Below, in pieces: positions 41,966-50,807 of a stretch of DNA of 64,000 nucleotides. Positions within the stretch are counted from its first letter, which is position 1. Each line of letters opens with the position of its first letter. Source of the DNA: Gordonia sp049847105. Lineage in GTDB: Bacteria > Actinomycetota > Actinomycetes > Mycobacteriales > Mycobacteriaceae. A program made the position numbers and the translations under genes. Under the pieces are notes generated by a model. It was not told the origin of the DNA. It did no database searches and saw only the letters and a list, made by a program, of their open reading frames with translations. The DNA is taken from contig NZ_JBNCNS010000001.1 in assembly GCF_049847105.1 (NCBI RefSeq), positions 310,001 through 374,000 on the forward strand. The letters run 5' to 3'.

Positions 41966-43183
41966 ATGACCAGCACCGAGATCGCACCCACCACCACACC
42001 ACTCACCGGAGTCGTCGTCGAGCATCACCCGACCGAGGACGATCGGCCGACGGCCGCCGGCAACCCGAACCACATCACACTCGGCTACGAGCAGGTCGAG
42101 GCACTCGGCCGTGACCTCGACGAGTTGCGTGCGCGGATCGTCGCCGACCTCGGCGAGAAGGACCGCGAGTACCTGTACTCGATCATTCGGGCCCAGCGCG
42201 GATTCGAGATCGCAGGCCGCGGGCTCATGTACCTGGGCTTCTTCCCGCCGGCCTGGATCGCCGCCGTCGGCGCCCTCTCCGTGTCGAAGATCCTCGACAA
42301 CATGGAGATCGGCCACAACGTGATGCACGGCCAGTACGACTGGATGCGCGAGGACACCTACAATTCCCGCGAGTTCGAATGGGACACCGTGTGTCCGGCC
42401 GATCAGTGGCGACACAGCCACAACTACATGCACCACACCTTCACCAACATCCTCGGCGAGGACCGCGACATCGGCTACGGCATCTTGCGAATGGCGCGTG
42501 ACCAGAAGTGGAATCCCTACTACCTGGGCAACCTCGCATATGCGACCGGCCTGATGCTGCTCTTCGAGTGGGGTGTGATGCTGCACGACCTCGAGGTCGA
42601 GAACATCGTCGCCGGGAAACGCAAGTGGTACGACGTCAAGGGGCTCGTGAAGGGTATGTGGCGCAAGGCCGGTCGCCAGGTCCTCAAGGACTATGTGGTG
42701 TTCCCGGCGTTGACCGGCCCGATGTTCGTCACCACGCTGCTCGGCAACGCCTCGGCGAACCTGGTCCGTAACGTGTGGACCTACTCGATCATCTTCTGCG
42801 GCCATTTCCCCAGCGGTGCACAGACCTTCACGCCCGAGGAGTGCGAGAACGAGACCCGCGGCCAGTGGTATCTGCGTCAGATGCTCGGGTCGGCCAACAT
42901 CACCGGTAGCCCGCTGTTCCACCTCATGAGCGGCAACCTCTCGCATCAGATCGAACACCACCTCTTCCCCGATCTCCCGGCCAGCCGGTACCCGGAGATG
43001 TCCGGCGAGGTGCAGGAGATCTGCGAGCGTTACGGACTGCCGTACAACACCGGTTCGCTGAGCCATCAGCTCGGGTCGACCTGGAAGAAGATCGCCAAGC
43101 TCTCGCTGCCGAACTTCATGACCCGCGACGACGACGATCTGGTGGTCACCGTGGAACGCGAGAAGCCTGCGTCCGCCGCCTGA
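41966..43183 (+). CDS. desA3: Membrane acyl-CoA delta-9 desaturase (DesA3-like)
   Basis: 405 residues. The three histidine boxes for the di-iron site are HNVMHGQYD, HSHNYMHHT and HQIEHHLFPDLP. Hydrophobic stretches lie between the first and second boxes. It resembles mycobacterial DesA3 (Rv3229c), which converts stearoyl-CoA to oleoyl-CoA using O2 and electrons from the partner reductase. GAGGT lies before ATG 41966. The gene order reductase-desaturase and the divergent FabR/MadR-like regulator match that role. Its length is normal. Confidence 0.94.
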   Translation: MTSTEIAPTTTPLTGVVVEHHPTEDDRPTAAGNPNHITLGYEQVEALGRDLDELRARIVADLGEKDREYLYSIIRAQRGFEIAGRGLMYLGFFPPAWIAAVGALSVSKILDNMEIGHNVMHGQYDWMREDTYNSREFEWDTVCPADQWRHSHNYMHHTFTNILGEDRDIGYGILRMARDQKWNPYYLGNLAYATGLMLLFEWGVMLHDLEVENIVAGKRKWYDVKGLVKGMWRKAGRQVLKDYVVFPALTGPMFVTTLLGNASANLVRNVWTYSIIFCGHFPSGAQTFTPEECENETRGQWYLRQMLGSANITGSPLFHLMSGNLSHQIEHHLFPDLPASRYPEMSGEVQEICERYGLPYNTGSLSHQLGSTWKKIAKLSLPNFMTRDDDDLVVTVEREKPASAA

Positions 43184-43251
43184 CGACGGTGGGTGTGCGC
43201 GGGGGTACCCTCGGTGCACATCCACCGACCATCAGCTCGAGGGGACTCACC

Positions 43252-43626
43252 ATGGTCGATCGCATCGAACGCAACAAGGACCTGATCCAGGAAGTGGTCG
43301 AATCGACGGCCACCCACGTGGGTCAGATCGCCACCATCATCACCGGAGCGGTTGCCGGCGTCGCACGGGAGATCGGCGACCTCGTCACCGACGGCTTCGA
43401 GATGCGTGACGCGGCCCGTAAGGCCCGTCAGGACGAGGAGCGCGGGATCGTCGATGTCGGGGCGGAGGACATCATCGAGGGCAGCGAAGCTGCCGACGAT
43501 GACGAGATCGGCGATCCGGTCGATCTCGGCGAGCTGCCAGCATCCGAGCCGGCCGCTCTCGCCGGCGCGGAAGATGTCCCGGAGGAACCTGTCGATGTCG
43601 GCGAGCTGCCGGGCGAGCAGCCCTGA
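43252..43626 (+). CDS. Small acidic protein of unknown function
   Basis: 124 residues. The N-terminal third is helical (RIERNKDLIQEVVESTATHV then GQIATIITGAVAGVAREIGD, possibly amphipathic). The rest is strongly acidic, with a duplicated motif DPVDLGELPASEP / EPVDVGELPGEQP separated by about 25 residues. No family recognised. CGAGGGGA precedes ATG 43252. It lies 26 bases before recQ on the same strand; a link to RecQ is not shown by sequence. Confidence 0.7.
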   Translation: MVDRIERNKDLIQEVVESTATHVGQIATIITGAVAGVAREIGDLVTDGFEMRDAARKARQDEERGIVDVGAEDIIEGSEAADDDEIGDPVDLGELPASEPAALAGAEDVPEEPVDVGELPGEQP

Positions 43627-43652
43627 CACACGACGCCAGTAATCTTGTGCCC

Positions 43653-45476
43653 ATGTCGGACATGTGGCACGTGCTGGAGTCCACTTTCGGATACGAGTCG
43701 TTCCGCGGCGACCAGGAAGAGATCGTCGGGCACGTGGTCGGCGGCGGCGATGCCGTGGTCCTGATGCCGACGGGGGGCGGCAAGAGTCTCTGCTATCAGG
43801 TACCGGCGCTGGTCCGCGACGGGTGCGGCATCGTGGTCTCGCCACTCATCGCACTCATGGCCGATCAGGTGGCGGCACTTCGTGAACTCGGTGTCAGCGC
43901 CGCATACCTGAACTCCACCCAGATGCCCGACGAGCGGGCCGCGGTGGAGGACGCTTTCCGCGCGGGCGAGCTCGACCTCCTGTATGTGGCGCCCGAGCGC
44001 CTCAACACGGTAGGAACGCGAAACCTCCTGCAGCAAGGGAAGATCGCACTCTTCGCCATCGACGAAGCGCACTGCGTGTCCCAGTGGGGCCACGATTTCC
44101 GGCCTGACTACCTCGCGCTCGGCGAGCTGGCCGAGCTGTGGCCCGACGTCCCGCGGATCGCATTGACCGCGACCGCAACCGCACGGACCCATGCCGAGAT
44201 CACCGAACGACTCCACCTGAGCGGTGCCCGCCATTTCGTCGCGGATTTCGACCGGCCGAACATCACCTATCGCATCGTCGGGAAGGCCGAACCGCGCAAA
44301 CAGCTGCTGGCGTTCATCCGAACCGAGGGCGTGGTCGACGGCGTGCCGGCCACAGGCATCGTCTATGCGCTCAGCCGGGCGTCGGTGGAGAAGACCGCCG
44401 AGTTCCTCGCGGCCAACGGTGTCGATGCGATGCCGTATCACGCAGGCCTCGACCGCACCGTCCGTCAGCGGACACTCGAGCGATTCCTGCGCGCCGACGG
44501 CGTGGTGGTGGTCGCGACGATCGCGTTCGGCATGGGGATCGACAAACCCGACGTCCGCTTCGTCGCGCACATCGATCTGCCGAAGAGTGTCGAGGGCTAC
44601 TACCAGGAGACCGGCCGCGCAGGGCGTGACGGTCTGCCGTCGGTGGCCTGGATGACCTACGGCCTGGCCGACGTCATGCAACAACGGCGACTCATCGACC
44701 GATCCGACGGTGACGCGAACCACCGTCGAGTCCAGCAGCAGCACCTCGACGCGATGTTGGCGCTGTGCGAGACCGTCGACTGCCGGCGCGGGCAACTCCT
44801 GCGGTACTTCGGCCAGGACGCGACCGAACCCTGCGACAACTGCGACACCTGCTTGAGCCCGCCGGCCACCTCGGACGGGACGATCGCAGCGCAGAAGCTG
44901 CTGTCCACCATCGTCCGGTTGCAACGCGAGTTCCGGCAGTCCTTCGGCGCCGGACATCTCGTCGACATCCTGCGTGGTGCCGACACAGCCCGTATCCGGG
45001 AGTTCGGGCACGACCGGCTCACCACCTACGGGATCGGCACCGAGCTCGACGCGGCGGGCTGGCGCAGCGCGATCCGGCAGCTGGTCGCGACCGGAATCAT
45101 TGCACCGCAAGGCGATTACGGGGTCCTGACGCTGACCGAGAAGAGCGGGCCGGTACTGCGCGGTGAGGTCGCGGTGATGCTGCGGGACGATCCGGTGCGG
45201 AGCGTCACCCGGAGCCGGTCGGCGAAGCCTGCTGACGATCTGCCCGAGGCCGACCGTGGACTGTTCGAGCACCTGCGCTCCTGGCGAAAGGCCGAGGCGT
45301 CGAGCCGCGGCGTCCCACCGTACGTCGTGTTCAACGACGCCACACTTCGAGAACTGGCGGCCCGCCGCCCCGAGACCGCGGAACAGATGCGCGGTGTGTC
45401 GGGTGTCGGCGATGCGAAGCTCGAGCAGTACGGCGACGACGTCCTGGCGACCATCGCCACCTTCGAACCGGCGTGA
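43653..45476 (+). CDS. recQ: ATP-dependent DNA helicase RecQ
   Basis: 607 residues, usual RecQ size. The helicase core has Walker A MPTGGGKSLCYQ, DEAH in FAIDEAHCVSQWGHDFRPDY, and motif VI ETGRAGRDGLPS. The zinc-binding region has CDNCDTC with the earlier Cys in DCRRGQLL. A winged helix (about 400-500) and the C-terminal HRDC domain (residues 525-600, ASSRGVPPYVVFNDATLREL) complete it. It unwinds branched DNA in repair. A TAATCT -10-like box sits seven bases before ATG 43653, fitting a leaderless start; an in-frame GTG lies at 43647. Confidence 0.95.
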   Translation: MSDMWHVLESTFGYESFRGDQEEIVGHVVGGGDAVVLMPTGGGKSLCYQVPALVRDGCGIVVSPLIALMADQVAALRELGVSAAYLNSTQMPDERAAVEDAFRAGELDLLYVAPERLNTVGTRNLLQQGKIALFAIDEAHCVSQWGHDFRPDYLALGELAELWPDVPRIALTATATARTHAEITERLHLSGARHFVADFDRPNITYRIVGKAEPRKQLLAFIRTEGVVDGVPATGIVYALSRASVEKTAEFLAANGVDAMPYHAGLDRTVRQRTLERFLRADGVVVVATIAFGMGIDKPDVRFVAHIDLPKSVEGYYQETGRAGRDGLPSVAWMTYGLADVMQQRRLIDRSDGDANHRRVQQQHLDAMLALCETVDCRRGQLLRYFGQDATEPCDNCDTCLSPPATSDGTIAAQKLLSTIVRLQREFRQSFGAGHLVDILRGADTARIREFGHDRLTTYGIGTELDAAGWRSAIRQLVATGIIAPQGDYGVLTLTEKSGPVLRGEVAVMLRDDPVRSVTRSRSAKPADDLPEADRGLFEHLRSWRKAEASSRGVPPYVVFNDATLRELAARRPETAEQMRGVSGVGDAKLEQYGDDVLATIATFEPA

Positions 45477-45542
45477 GCGGAACATTTGCCCTGCTAGCGC
45501 GGTTGTACCTATCCTGAGCCGTCGTTGTCTTCAGGAGGTCCC

Positions 45543-46046
45543 GTGTCCCGTTCATTGCCCTCGGCGCTGACGTTCCCCAATCCGGTCAACGACTACGCGG
45601 CGCGATCGACAGCCGGTCTTGTCATCCTCCTCGCCGTTGTCGCGATCCTGGTGAACAGTCCCGTCCTGTACGCACTCCTCGCGCTCGGCTTCCTGCTCCG
45701 GGTGATGGCCGGTCCACGGTTCTCGCCGTTCGGGCAACTCTCCGTCCGCGTGATCGCTCCCAAGATCTGGCGTAAGTCGAGGCTCGTCCCTGGACCGCCG
45801 AAGCGATTCGCCCAGACGATCGGGCTGGTCTTCAGCGGCACCGCCCTGGTGCTGTCACTACTCGGCGCCGGATTGGCGGCACAGATCGTCGTCGGCCTCC
45901 TCATCGTGGCCGCCGGCCTCGAGCTCGTCGTCGGCCTCTGCCTCGGTTGCGTCGCATTCGGTTTCCTGCAGCGTCGCGGCATCATTCCCGAAACCGTGTG
46001 CGAGGCCTGCAACAACCTGTCGTTGCGCACTCCCGCGGCGACCTGA
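45543..46046 (+). CDS. DUF4395 membrane protein
   Basis: 167 residues. Membrane segments are at about 26-46 (GLVILLAVVAILVNSPVLYA) and 90-140. It carries CLGC and CEAC pairs near the end (VVGLCLGCVAFG and PETVCEACNNL), as in DUF4395 proteins that often sit next to thioredoxin-like genes. AGGAGGTCCC directly precedes GTG 45543, a near-perfect ribosome site. Function unknown; a redox partner role is inferred from the Cys pairs. Confidence 0.85.
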   Translation: MSRSLPSALTFPNPVNDYAARSTAGLVILLAVVAILVNSPVLYALLALGFLLRVMAGPRFSPFGQLSVRVIAPKIWRKSRLVPGPPKRFAQTIGLVFSGTALVLSLLGAGLAAQIVVGLLIVAAGLELVVGLCLGCVAFGFLQRRGIIPETVCEACNNLSLRTPAAT

Positions 46047-46213
46047 TTCGCGATCGGCCGGAGCAAGGATCGGCCGCGTCCACGGTGGCCGGGTGGCCGG
46101 GATCCAAATCATCGACGCAGATCCCGGGCGGCGCGACTTCTTCGGCAGGTCGCTCACACGTGCGGTGGTCATCACCCCAATACCCAACAACTATGTTGGG
46201 CGGCGAAAGATGC

Positions 46214-47236
46214 TCAGTCCAGCAACCCCAGCGCGATGCCGTCCAGGATGTCGTGCTCGCTGACCACGAGGTCGGTGATCCCGGCCCGTTCCCGGAGAAC
46301 TCGCGCGAGTTCCATGGTGACCAGGGCGCCACCGCCGATCACGTCGACGCGGCCCGGGTGCATGGGACCGAGCGCGGCCCGCTCGGCACGGGTCATCCCG
46401 ACCAGCCGCCGGCAGACCACGTCGAGATCGTCGAGGGAGATCCGTGAGAGATGGATGACCTCCGGGTCGTATTCGGTCAGTCCCGCACCGACCGCCGACA
46501 AGGTGGTCATCGTGCCGGCCACACCCACCCAGGTGCGGGCACCGTCGACGGGAACCGCGGCGAAGGCCGGATCGAGTCGTCCGCGCGCAAAATCGCGCGC
46601 CGCGCCGACCTCGTCGGTGGTCGGCGGATCTGAGGGTAGGCACCGTTCGGTCAGCCGGACACATCCGATGTCTGCTGAGTACGCCGCGCTCACGCCGTCC
46701 GCGTCACCCACCACCACCTCGGTCGATCCGCCACCGAGGTCGGTGACCACGAAAGGTCCACTGGCAGGATCGAGTTCGCCTACGGCGCCGCGGAACGACA
46801 GCCGCGCCTCCTCGTCACCGGTGATCACCTCGGCACGTGCTCCGGACACCACCCGACCGAGGATCTCCGAGGTCATCGCGAAGAAGTCGTCGCGGTTGGA
46901 GGCATCACGGGTCGCCGACGTCGCGACCATGCGGACGCGTTCGACGCCTGCCGCAACCATGATGTCGGCATAGTCCGACAACGCCTTTCGGGTGCGTTCG
47001 ATGGCTGTCGTGGCGAACCGACCATTGGCGTCGACGCCTTCGCCGAGCCGGACGACGCGCATCTCGCGGTGGATGTCGACGAGTGGGCTCGAGGTGTGAT
47101 CTCGATACGCCTCCTCGCTGCGCTCGCCGGCTACTCCGCCGGATTGAGCTTGTCGAAATCGATCAGCGGTAGAGGACTCGGCGACCAGCAGGCGGATCGA
47201 GTTGGTTCCGCAATCCACGGCCCCGACGATGGTCAC
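46214..47236 (-). CDS. ppx: Ppx/GppA exopolyphosphatase with an in-frame repeat insertion
   Basis: 340 residues. ASKHA-fold motifs: GAVDCGTNSIRLLVAES, VRMVATSATRDASN, VITGDEEARLSFRGAVGEL, VVTDLGGGSTEVVVGD and VIGGGALVTMELA. It would split orthophosphate from polyphosphate or pppGpp. Between LLVAE and LVDIHREMRVVRLG about 32 residues (Ser20-Pro51) are encoded by a repeat-like sequence, where homologues have only a short loop. GTG start overlaps the DUF501 stop (GTGA). It corresponds to M. tuberculosis ppx2 (Rv1026) and ends the conserved eno-ftsB-DUF501-ppx operon. Confidence 0.93.
   Translation of the reverse strand: MTIVGAVDCGTNSIRLLVAESSTADRFRQAQSGGVAGERSEEAYRDHTSSPLVDIHREMRVVRLGEGVDANGRFATTAIERTRKALSDYADIMVAAGVERVRMVATSATRDASNRDDFFAMTSEILGRVVSGARAEVITGDEEARLSFRGAVGELDPASGPFVVTDLGGGSTEVVVGDADGVSAAYSADIGCVRLTERCLPSDPPTTDEVGAARDFARGRLDPAFAAVPVDGARTWVGVAGTMTTLSAVGAGLTEYDPEVIHLSRISLDDLDVVCRRLVGMTRAERAALGPMHPGRVDVIGGGALVTMELARVLRERAGITDLVVSEHDILDGIALGLLD
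47096..47169. repeat. REP-like repeat within the ppx coding sequence
   Basis: The core 47096-47137 (GTGATCTCGATACGCCTCCT onward to GGCTACTC) matches both arms of the intergenic repeat at 24176-24280, about four of five bases, including GTGATCTCGATA and CTCGCT-CGCTCG. A second part (GGATTGAGCTTGTCGAAATC) adds the companion motif of this repeat family. The insert of about 96 bases (47084-47179) is open and in frame through ppx. Confidence 0.65.
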
Positions 47237-47763
47237 TCGGGGTCATCCTCCGTATTGTCGGTGGACTGGTGGCGGGGCCAGTCCACCGGAATCGCCGTGC
47301 CGCGCAAGGCCCCTTCGGCCGCCAGCGCGACGGACTCGTCGCCCAGCGGATTGAGACCGGGCCCCTTCGCGAGCGAATGTGCGATCAAAACGTGCAGGCA
47401 CTTCACCCGATCGGGCATGCCGCCACCGGTGAAGTCGGTACCCAGCGACTCGATCGCATCGCGCTCGGCGAGGTATGACTCATGGGCGCGACGATAGGCC
47501 GCGGCCAGCTCGCGGTCGGTGCCGAGGCGCGCGGTCATCTCCTTCATCACCCCGGCCGATTCTTGGCGACTCGCCTCGGCGGTGAGCCGCGGATCGGTCA
47601 GGTAATAGAGCGTCGGGAACGGGGTGCCGTCGGGCAACCGAGGGGCCGTCTTGATGACCGCCGGTGCGCCGTCCGGTGTGCGATAGCTGACCTCGACGAC
47701 GCCACGCGGCTCCCGCCCGAGTTGCTCGGCGATCGTGGCCAGGTCGGTTGCGGAGACGCTCAC
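47233..47763 (-). CDS. DUF501 family protein
   Basis: 176 residues, like M. tuberculosis Rv1025. Landmarks: DLATIAEQLGREPRGVVEVS, PFPTLYYLTDPRLTAEASRQ, MPDRVKCLHVLIAHSLAKGP, then GLNPLGDESVALA. It has conserved Cys and His in KCLHVLIAH; the reaction is unknown. GTG 47763 overlaps the ftsB stop (GTGA), which fixes the start better than the longer ORF upstream. It is coupled to both neighbours. Confidence 0.9.
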   Translation of the reverse strand: MSVSATDLATIAEQLGREPRGVVEVSYRTPDGAPAVIKTAPRLPDGTPFPTLYYLTDPRLTAEASRQESAGVMKEMTARLGTDRELAAAYRRAHESYLAERDAIESLGTDFTGGGMPDRVKCLHVLIAHSLAKGPGLNPLGDESVALAAEGALRGTAIPVDWPRHQSTDNTEDDPE

Positions 47764-48482
47764 TTGGCGTTCGGAGGGGTCGCCACGGATTCCCAGAGAT
47801 TGCCGTACCACGGGTTACGTGCGCGTTCCTCGGCCTTCTTCTGCGCGGCGATCCGCGCGTCGTCACCGGGGTACATCATCACCAGCGCCTTCTCCCCCGG
47901 CCGCACGAACTGAAGGCGCTCGCGCGCTTTCGCCTCGATATATGCCGGGTCGCCCTGCTCGTTCACCTTCTGCTGATAGTCGGTGACCTGGGATCGGAGA
48001 CTGTCGTTGCCGGCCCGCAGCTGATCGAACTCCGCACGCTGCGAGAAGTAGGTTCGGACCGGCATCGCGAGCGTCAGCGCGACAACGCTGATGACCAGCG
48101 CGAGGATGATCGCCCGCTTGGCGTCGAGACCTTCCCACCGGGCGGTCAGCGATGCGCGATCGAAGCTGCGCCGGCGCGTTCGGTGCGTCGGCGAGCGCCG
48201 CGCGAGAGAGGCGATGCGGCTGTCGGGACGGGCTTCGGCGGCAGAGGTACCCCGCCCTGTCGAATCCAGCTCGTCTGTGTGCACTTCCTGCTCGCCGGTC
48301 TCCGTCACCGAGATCCGGGACGGACGCGCCGACCCCGGGGTGACCCCCGGGGATCGGGGCCGGGCATGACCGTGCGCGGCACTGCCACGTCGATCTGCCC
48401 GAGCCCGATGACGCCGACCGTTCGGCATCCCACGAGACGGCTGGGCACGCTCACCATGCTCCCGGCGCCCGCCTGATGTCAT
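47760..48482 (-). CDS. ftsB: FtsB/DivIC-like septum formation initiator
   Basis: 240 residues. A long basic disordered N-terminus (about 1-120) precedes one TM helix (KRAIILALVISVVALTLAM), a coiled coil (QRAEFDQLRAGNDSLRSQVT) and a C-terminal domain with DPAYIEAKARERLQFVRPGE and KALVMMYPGD, as in actinobacterial FtsB (Rv1024). It acts in the divisome with FtsQ and FtsL. The gene follows eno by 13 bases. ATG 48482 has no strong ribosome site. Confidence 0.9.
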   Translation of the reverse strand: MTSGGRREHGERAQPSRGMPNGRRHRARADRRGSAAHGHARPRSPGVTPGSARPSRISVTETGEQEVHTDELDSTGRGTSAAEARPDSRIASLARRSPTHRTRRRSFDRASLTARWEGLDAKRAIILALVISVVALTLAMPVRTYFSQRAEFDQLRAGNDSLRSQVTDYQQKVNEQGDPAYIEAKARERLQFVRPGEKALVMMYPGDDARIAAQKKAEERARNPWYGNLWESVATPPNAK

Positions 48483-48495
48483 GGGTTCAAGCTAA

Positions 48496-49779
48496 TCACG
48501 AACCGAACGAGAATCGCGGGAAGGCGAGGTCCCCCGCGTACCGTGCCGCGTCGCCCAGACCCTCTTCGATGCGCAGGAGCTGGTTGTACTTCGCGACACG
48601 CTCGCTGCGGGCCGGCGCGCCGGTCTTGATCTGCCCGCAGCTGCAGGCCACGGCCAGATCGGCGATGGTGGTGTCCTCGGTCTCGCCCGACCGGTGACTC
48701 ATCATGGTCTTGTAGCTGTTGTTGTGGGCGAGTGCCACCGCATCGAGTGTCTCGGTGAGGGAGCCGATCTGGTTGACCTTGACCAGCAGGGCGTTGGCGA
48801 CCCCCTCCGAGATACCACGTTCGAGGCGTTCGGGATTGGTGACGAACAGATCGTCCCCCACGAGCTGGACCTTGTCGCCGATGGCCTCGGTCAGAGCCGC
48901 CCACCCTGCCCAGTCGTCCTCGGCGAGCCCGTCCTCGATCGACACGATCGGGAAGTCGGTGACCAGCTTCTCGAAGAAGGTGATCATGTCGCTCGACGAA
49001 CAGTCCTTGCCCTCGAGCTTGTAGACATCGTTGGAATAGAACTCGGTGGCGGCGGCATCGAGCGCGACGACGACGTCCTGACCGAATTTGTATCCGGCCT
49101 TCTCCACGGCCTCGCCGATCGCGGCGAGGGCGGCCTCGGTGTTCGGGAGGTCGGGCGCGAACCCGCCCTCGTCACCGAGTGCGGTGTTCATCCCCTGCTT
49201 GTTCAGGACCGACTTCAGCGCGTGGTAGACCTCGGCGCCACAGCGGAATGCCTCCTTGAACGTGGGGGCGCCGACCGGCGCGATCATGAACTCCTGGAAG
49301 TCGATTCCGTTGTCGGCGTGCTCACCACCGTTGATGATGTTCATCATCGGCACAGGCAGGATGTGCGCATTCGGCCCACCGAGGTAGCGGAACAGCGGCA
49401 GACCCGCCGACTCCGCGGCGCCCTTGGCCACGGCGAGGGACACACCGAGGATCGCGTTCGCGCCGAGTCGGCCCTTGTCGGGGGTGCCGTCGCAGTCGAG
49501 GAGCGCCTGATCGACCAGGCGCTGGTCCTCGGCCTCCAGACCGATGACCGCAGGCGCCAACTCACCCAGCACCCCCTCGACGGCCTTCGTCACGCCCTTG
49601 CCGCCGTAACGCTCACCGCCATCTCGCAATTCGACAGCCTCGTGCTCACCGGTCGAAGCACCGGAGGGGACCGCCGCGCGGGTGAAGGTGCCGTCGTCGA
49701 GAACCACTTCGACCTCGACGGTCGGATTGCCCCGCGAATCGAGAATCTCGCGTGCACCGACCTGCTCGATCATTGCCAC
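48496..49779 (-). CDS. eno: Enolase
   Basis: 427 residues, canonical. Start MAMIEQVGAREILDSRGNPT; catalytic and metal residues include DEGGFAPDL, the Lys of ALLVKVNQIGSL and the signature MSHRSGETEDTTIADL. It interconverts 2-phosphoglycerate and phosphoenolpyruvate in glycolysis; Mg2+ ligands are at VALDAAA, SIEDGLAEDDW and VGDDLFVT. GTG 49779 follows AAGGGG at eight bases; ATG 49773 is internal. First gene of the eno-ftsB-DUF501-ppx run. Confidence 0.98.
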   Translation of the reverse strand: MAMIEQVGAREILDSRGNPTVEVEVVLDDGTFTRAAVPSGASTGEHEAVELRDGGERYGGKGVTKAVEGVLGELAPAVIGLEAEDQRLVDQALLDCDGTPDKGRLGANAILGVSLAVAKGAAESAGLPLFRYLGGPNAHILPVPMMNIINGGEHADNGIDFQEFMIAPVGAPTFKEAFRCGAEVYHALKSVLNKQGMNTALGDEGGFAPDLPNTEAALAAIGEAVEKAGYKFGQDVVVALDAAATEFYSNDVYKLEGKDCSSSDMITFFEKLVTDFPIVSIEDGLAEDDWAGWAALTEAIGDKVQLVGDDLFVTNPERLERGISEGVANALLVKVNQIGSLTETLDAVALAHNNSYKTMMSHRSGETEDTTIADLAVACSCGQIKTGAPARSERVAKYNQLLRIEEGLGDAARYAGDLAFPRFSFGS

Positions 49780-49896
49780 AGCTGTGCCCCTTTATGGTCG
49801 ACGGGGTCGACGCCACTTCAACGCCGACGGGTACGGGTCAAAGCCTAATCGTTGGCCCGTGGACGCACGTGACAAGGGAGGGACCCGGCGCGGACC

Positions 49897-50652
49897 TCAG
49901 TATCGGACGTTGACCGAGTAGGCGTTGGCACGGTCACGGACGTCGAGGACGTACTTCATCGAGTTGTTGTAGACCTTGACGGCATCCTCCCAGCCCTCAG
50001 GTGTGGTCATGTCACCGCCCGAGGACACACAGAGATAGCGTGCTGCCGACAGCGCGGCGTCGTCGATGTTGTCTGGGTCGGCTCTTCCGTCACCGTTGGC
50101 ATCCACCCCGTAACGCTTCCACGTCTCCGGGATGAACTGGAACGGTCCCATCGCGCGATCATGTGTGGGATCGCCGTCCAGCTTTCCCCCATCGGTGTCG
50201 TGGATCTGCATGTTGCCCTTGGTGCCGTCGAGGGCCACGCCACGAATCGGCGGCGCGGTGTCACCGTTTGCCGCGATCTCGGTCCCGTGGTGGGTGCCGT
50301 GCTTGCTCTCCACCGCCGCCACCCCGGCCAGCGTCGTCCACGCGAGTCCGCATTCCGGATGCTGCTGACGTTGGATCTCCGCGGCATTGCCGTACGCCTC
50401 GAGCGCGATCAGGGGGATACCGGTGGAGTCCGAGATGGGCCCGGCCCAGCCGCGCAGCAACTCGGAGGTCCGCCCCGGGGCGTTGACGTCGATGTACGGG
50501 GTCGGCGCACCAGGGCCCGGCGGGATGCCGTCCGGGATGTCGGGACGGTTCAGCGAGGGCAGGTCGAGGCACGCGGAGGCGAGCAGCGCGCTCGCGGCGA
50601 TCATCAGCGGAGCCAGAACCAGCCGGCGACCGGCCCCACGCCCCACGCTCAT
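49897..50652 (-). CDS. lpqU: Lytic-transglycosylase-like lipoprotein (LpqU)
   Basis: 251 residues. Lipobox LLASAC-LD (Cys28) anchors it outside. The soluble-lytic-transglycosylase-like domain has TLAGVAAVESKHGTHHG with the catalytic Glu, KGNMQIHDTDGGKLDGDPTH, DRAMGPFQFIPETWKRYG and a Ca-loop-like DANGDGRADPDN. It would cleave peptidoglycan glycan strands. AGGAGG sits four bases before ATG 50652, better than the longer start at 50700. Synteny with Rv1022 (lpqU, next to eno) supports the name. Confidence 0.92.
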   Translation of the reverse strand: MSVGRGAGRRLVLAPLMIAASALLASACLDLPSLNRPDIPDGIPPGPGAPTPYIDVNAPGRTSELLRGWAGPISDSTGIPLIALEAYGNAAEIQRQQHPECGLAWTTLAGVAAVESKHGTHHGTEIAANGDTAPPIRGVALDGTKGNMQIHDTDGGKLDGDPTHDRAMGPFQFIPETWKRYGVDANGDGRADPDNIDDAALSAARYLCVSSGGDMTTPEGWEDAVKVYNNSMKYVLDVRDRANAYSVNVRY

Positions 50653-50751
50653 GCGCCTCCTCACTGCATCTCCTTCTGGGTCCCTTGTTCTGTTCTCCAT
50701 GACAACTGCGGGGTACCTCTTTCAGTTCCCAGGCCGTGAGGCTACTGTCAT

Positions 50752-50770
50752 CTGGTTAGCCTCACCAAAC
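50752..50770. promoter_or_regulatory. IdeR/DtxR-type iron box before efeUOB
   Basis: TCTGGTTAGCCTCACCAAA matches 15 of 19 positions of the IdeR consensus TTAGGTTAGSCTAACCTAA. It lies 38-56 bases upstream of efeU and in the same gap as the lpqU promoter. Repression of iron import by Fe-IdeR is the expected effect. Confidence 0.8.
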
Positions 50771-50807
50771 CTGAACACCGATGTAGTTCAGTCACAGAAA
50801 GTCCGGC

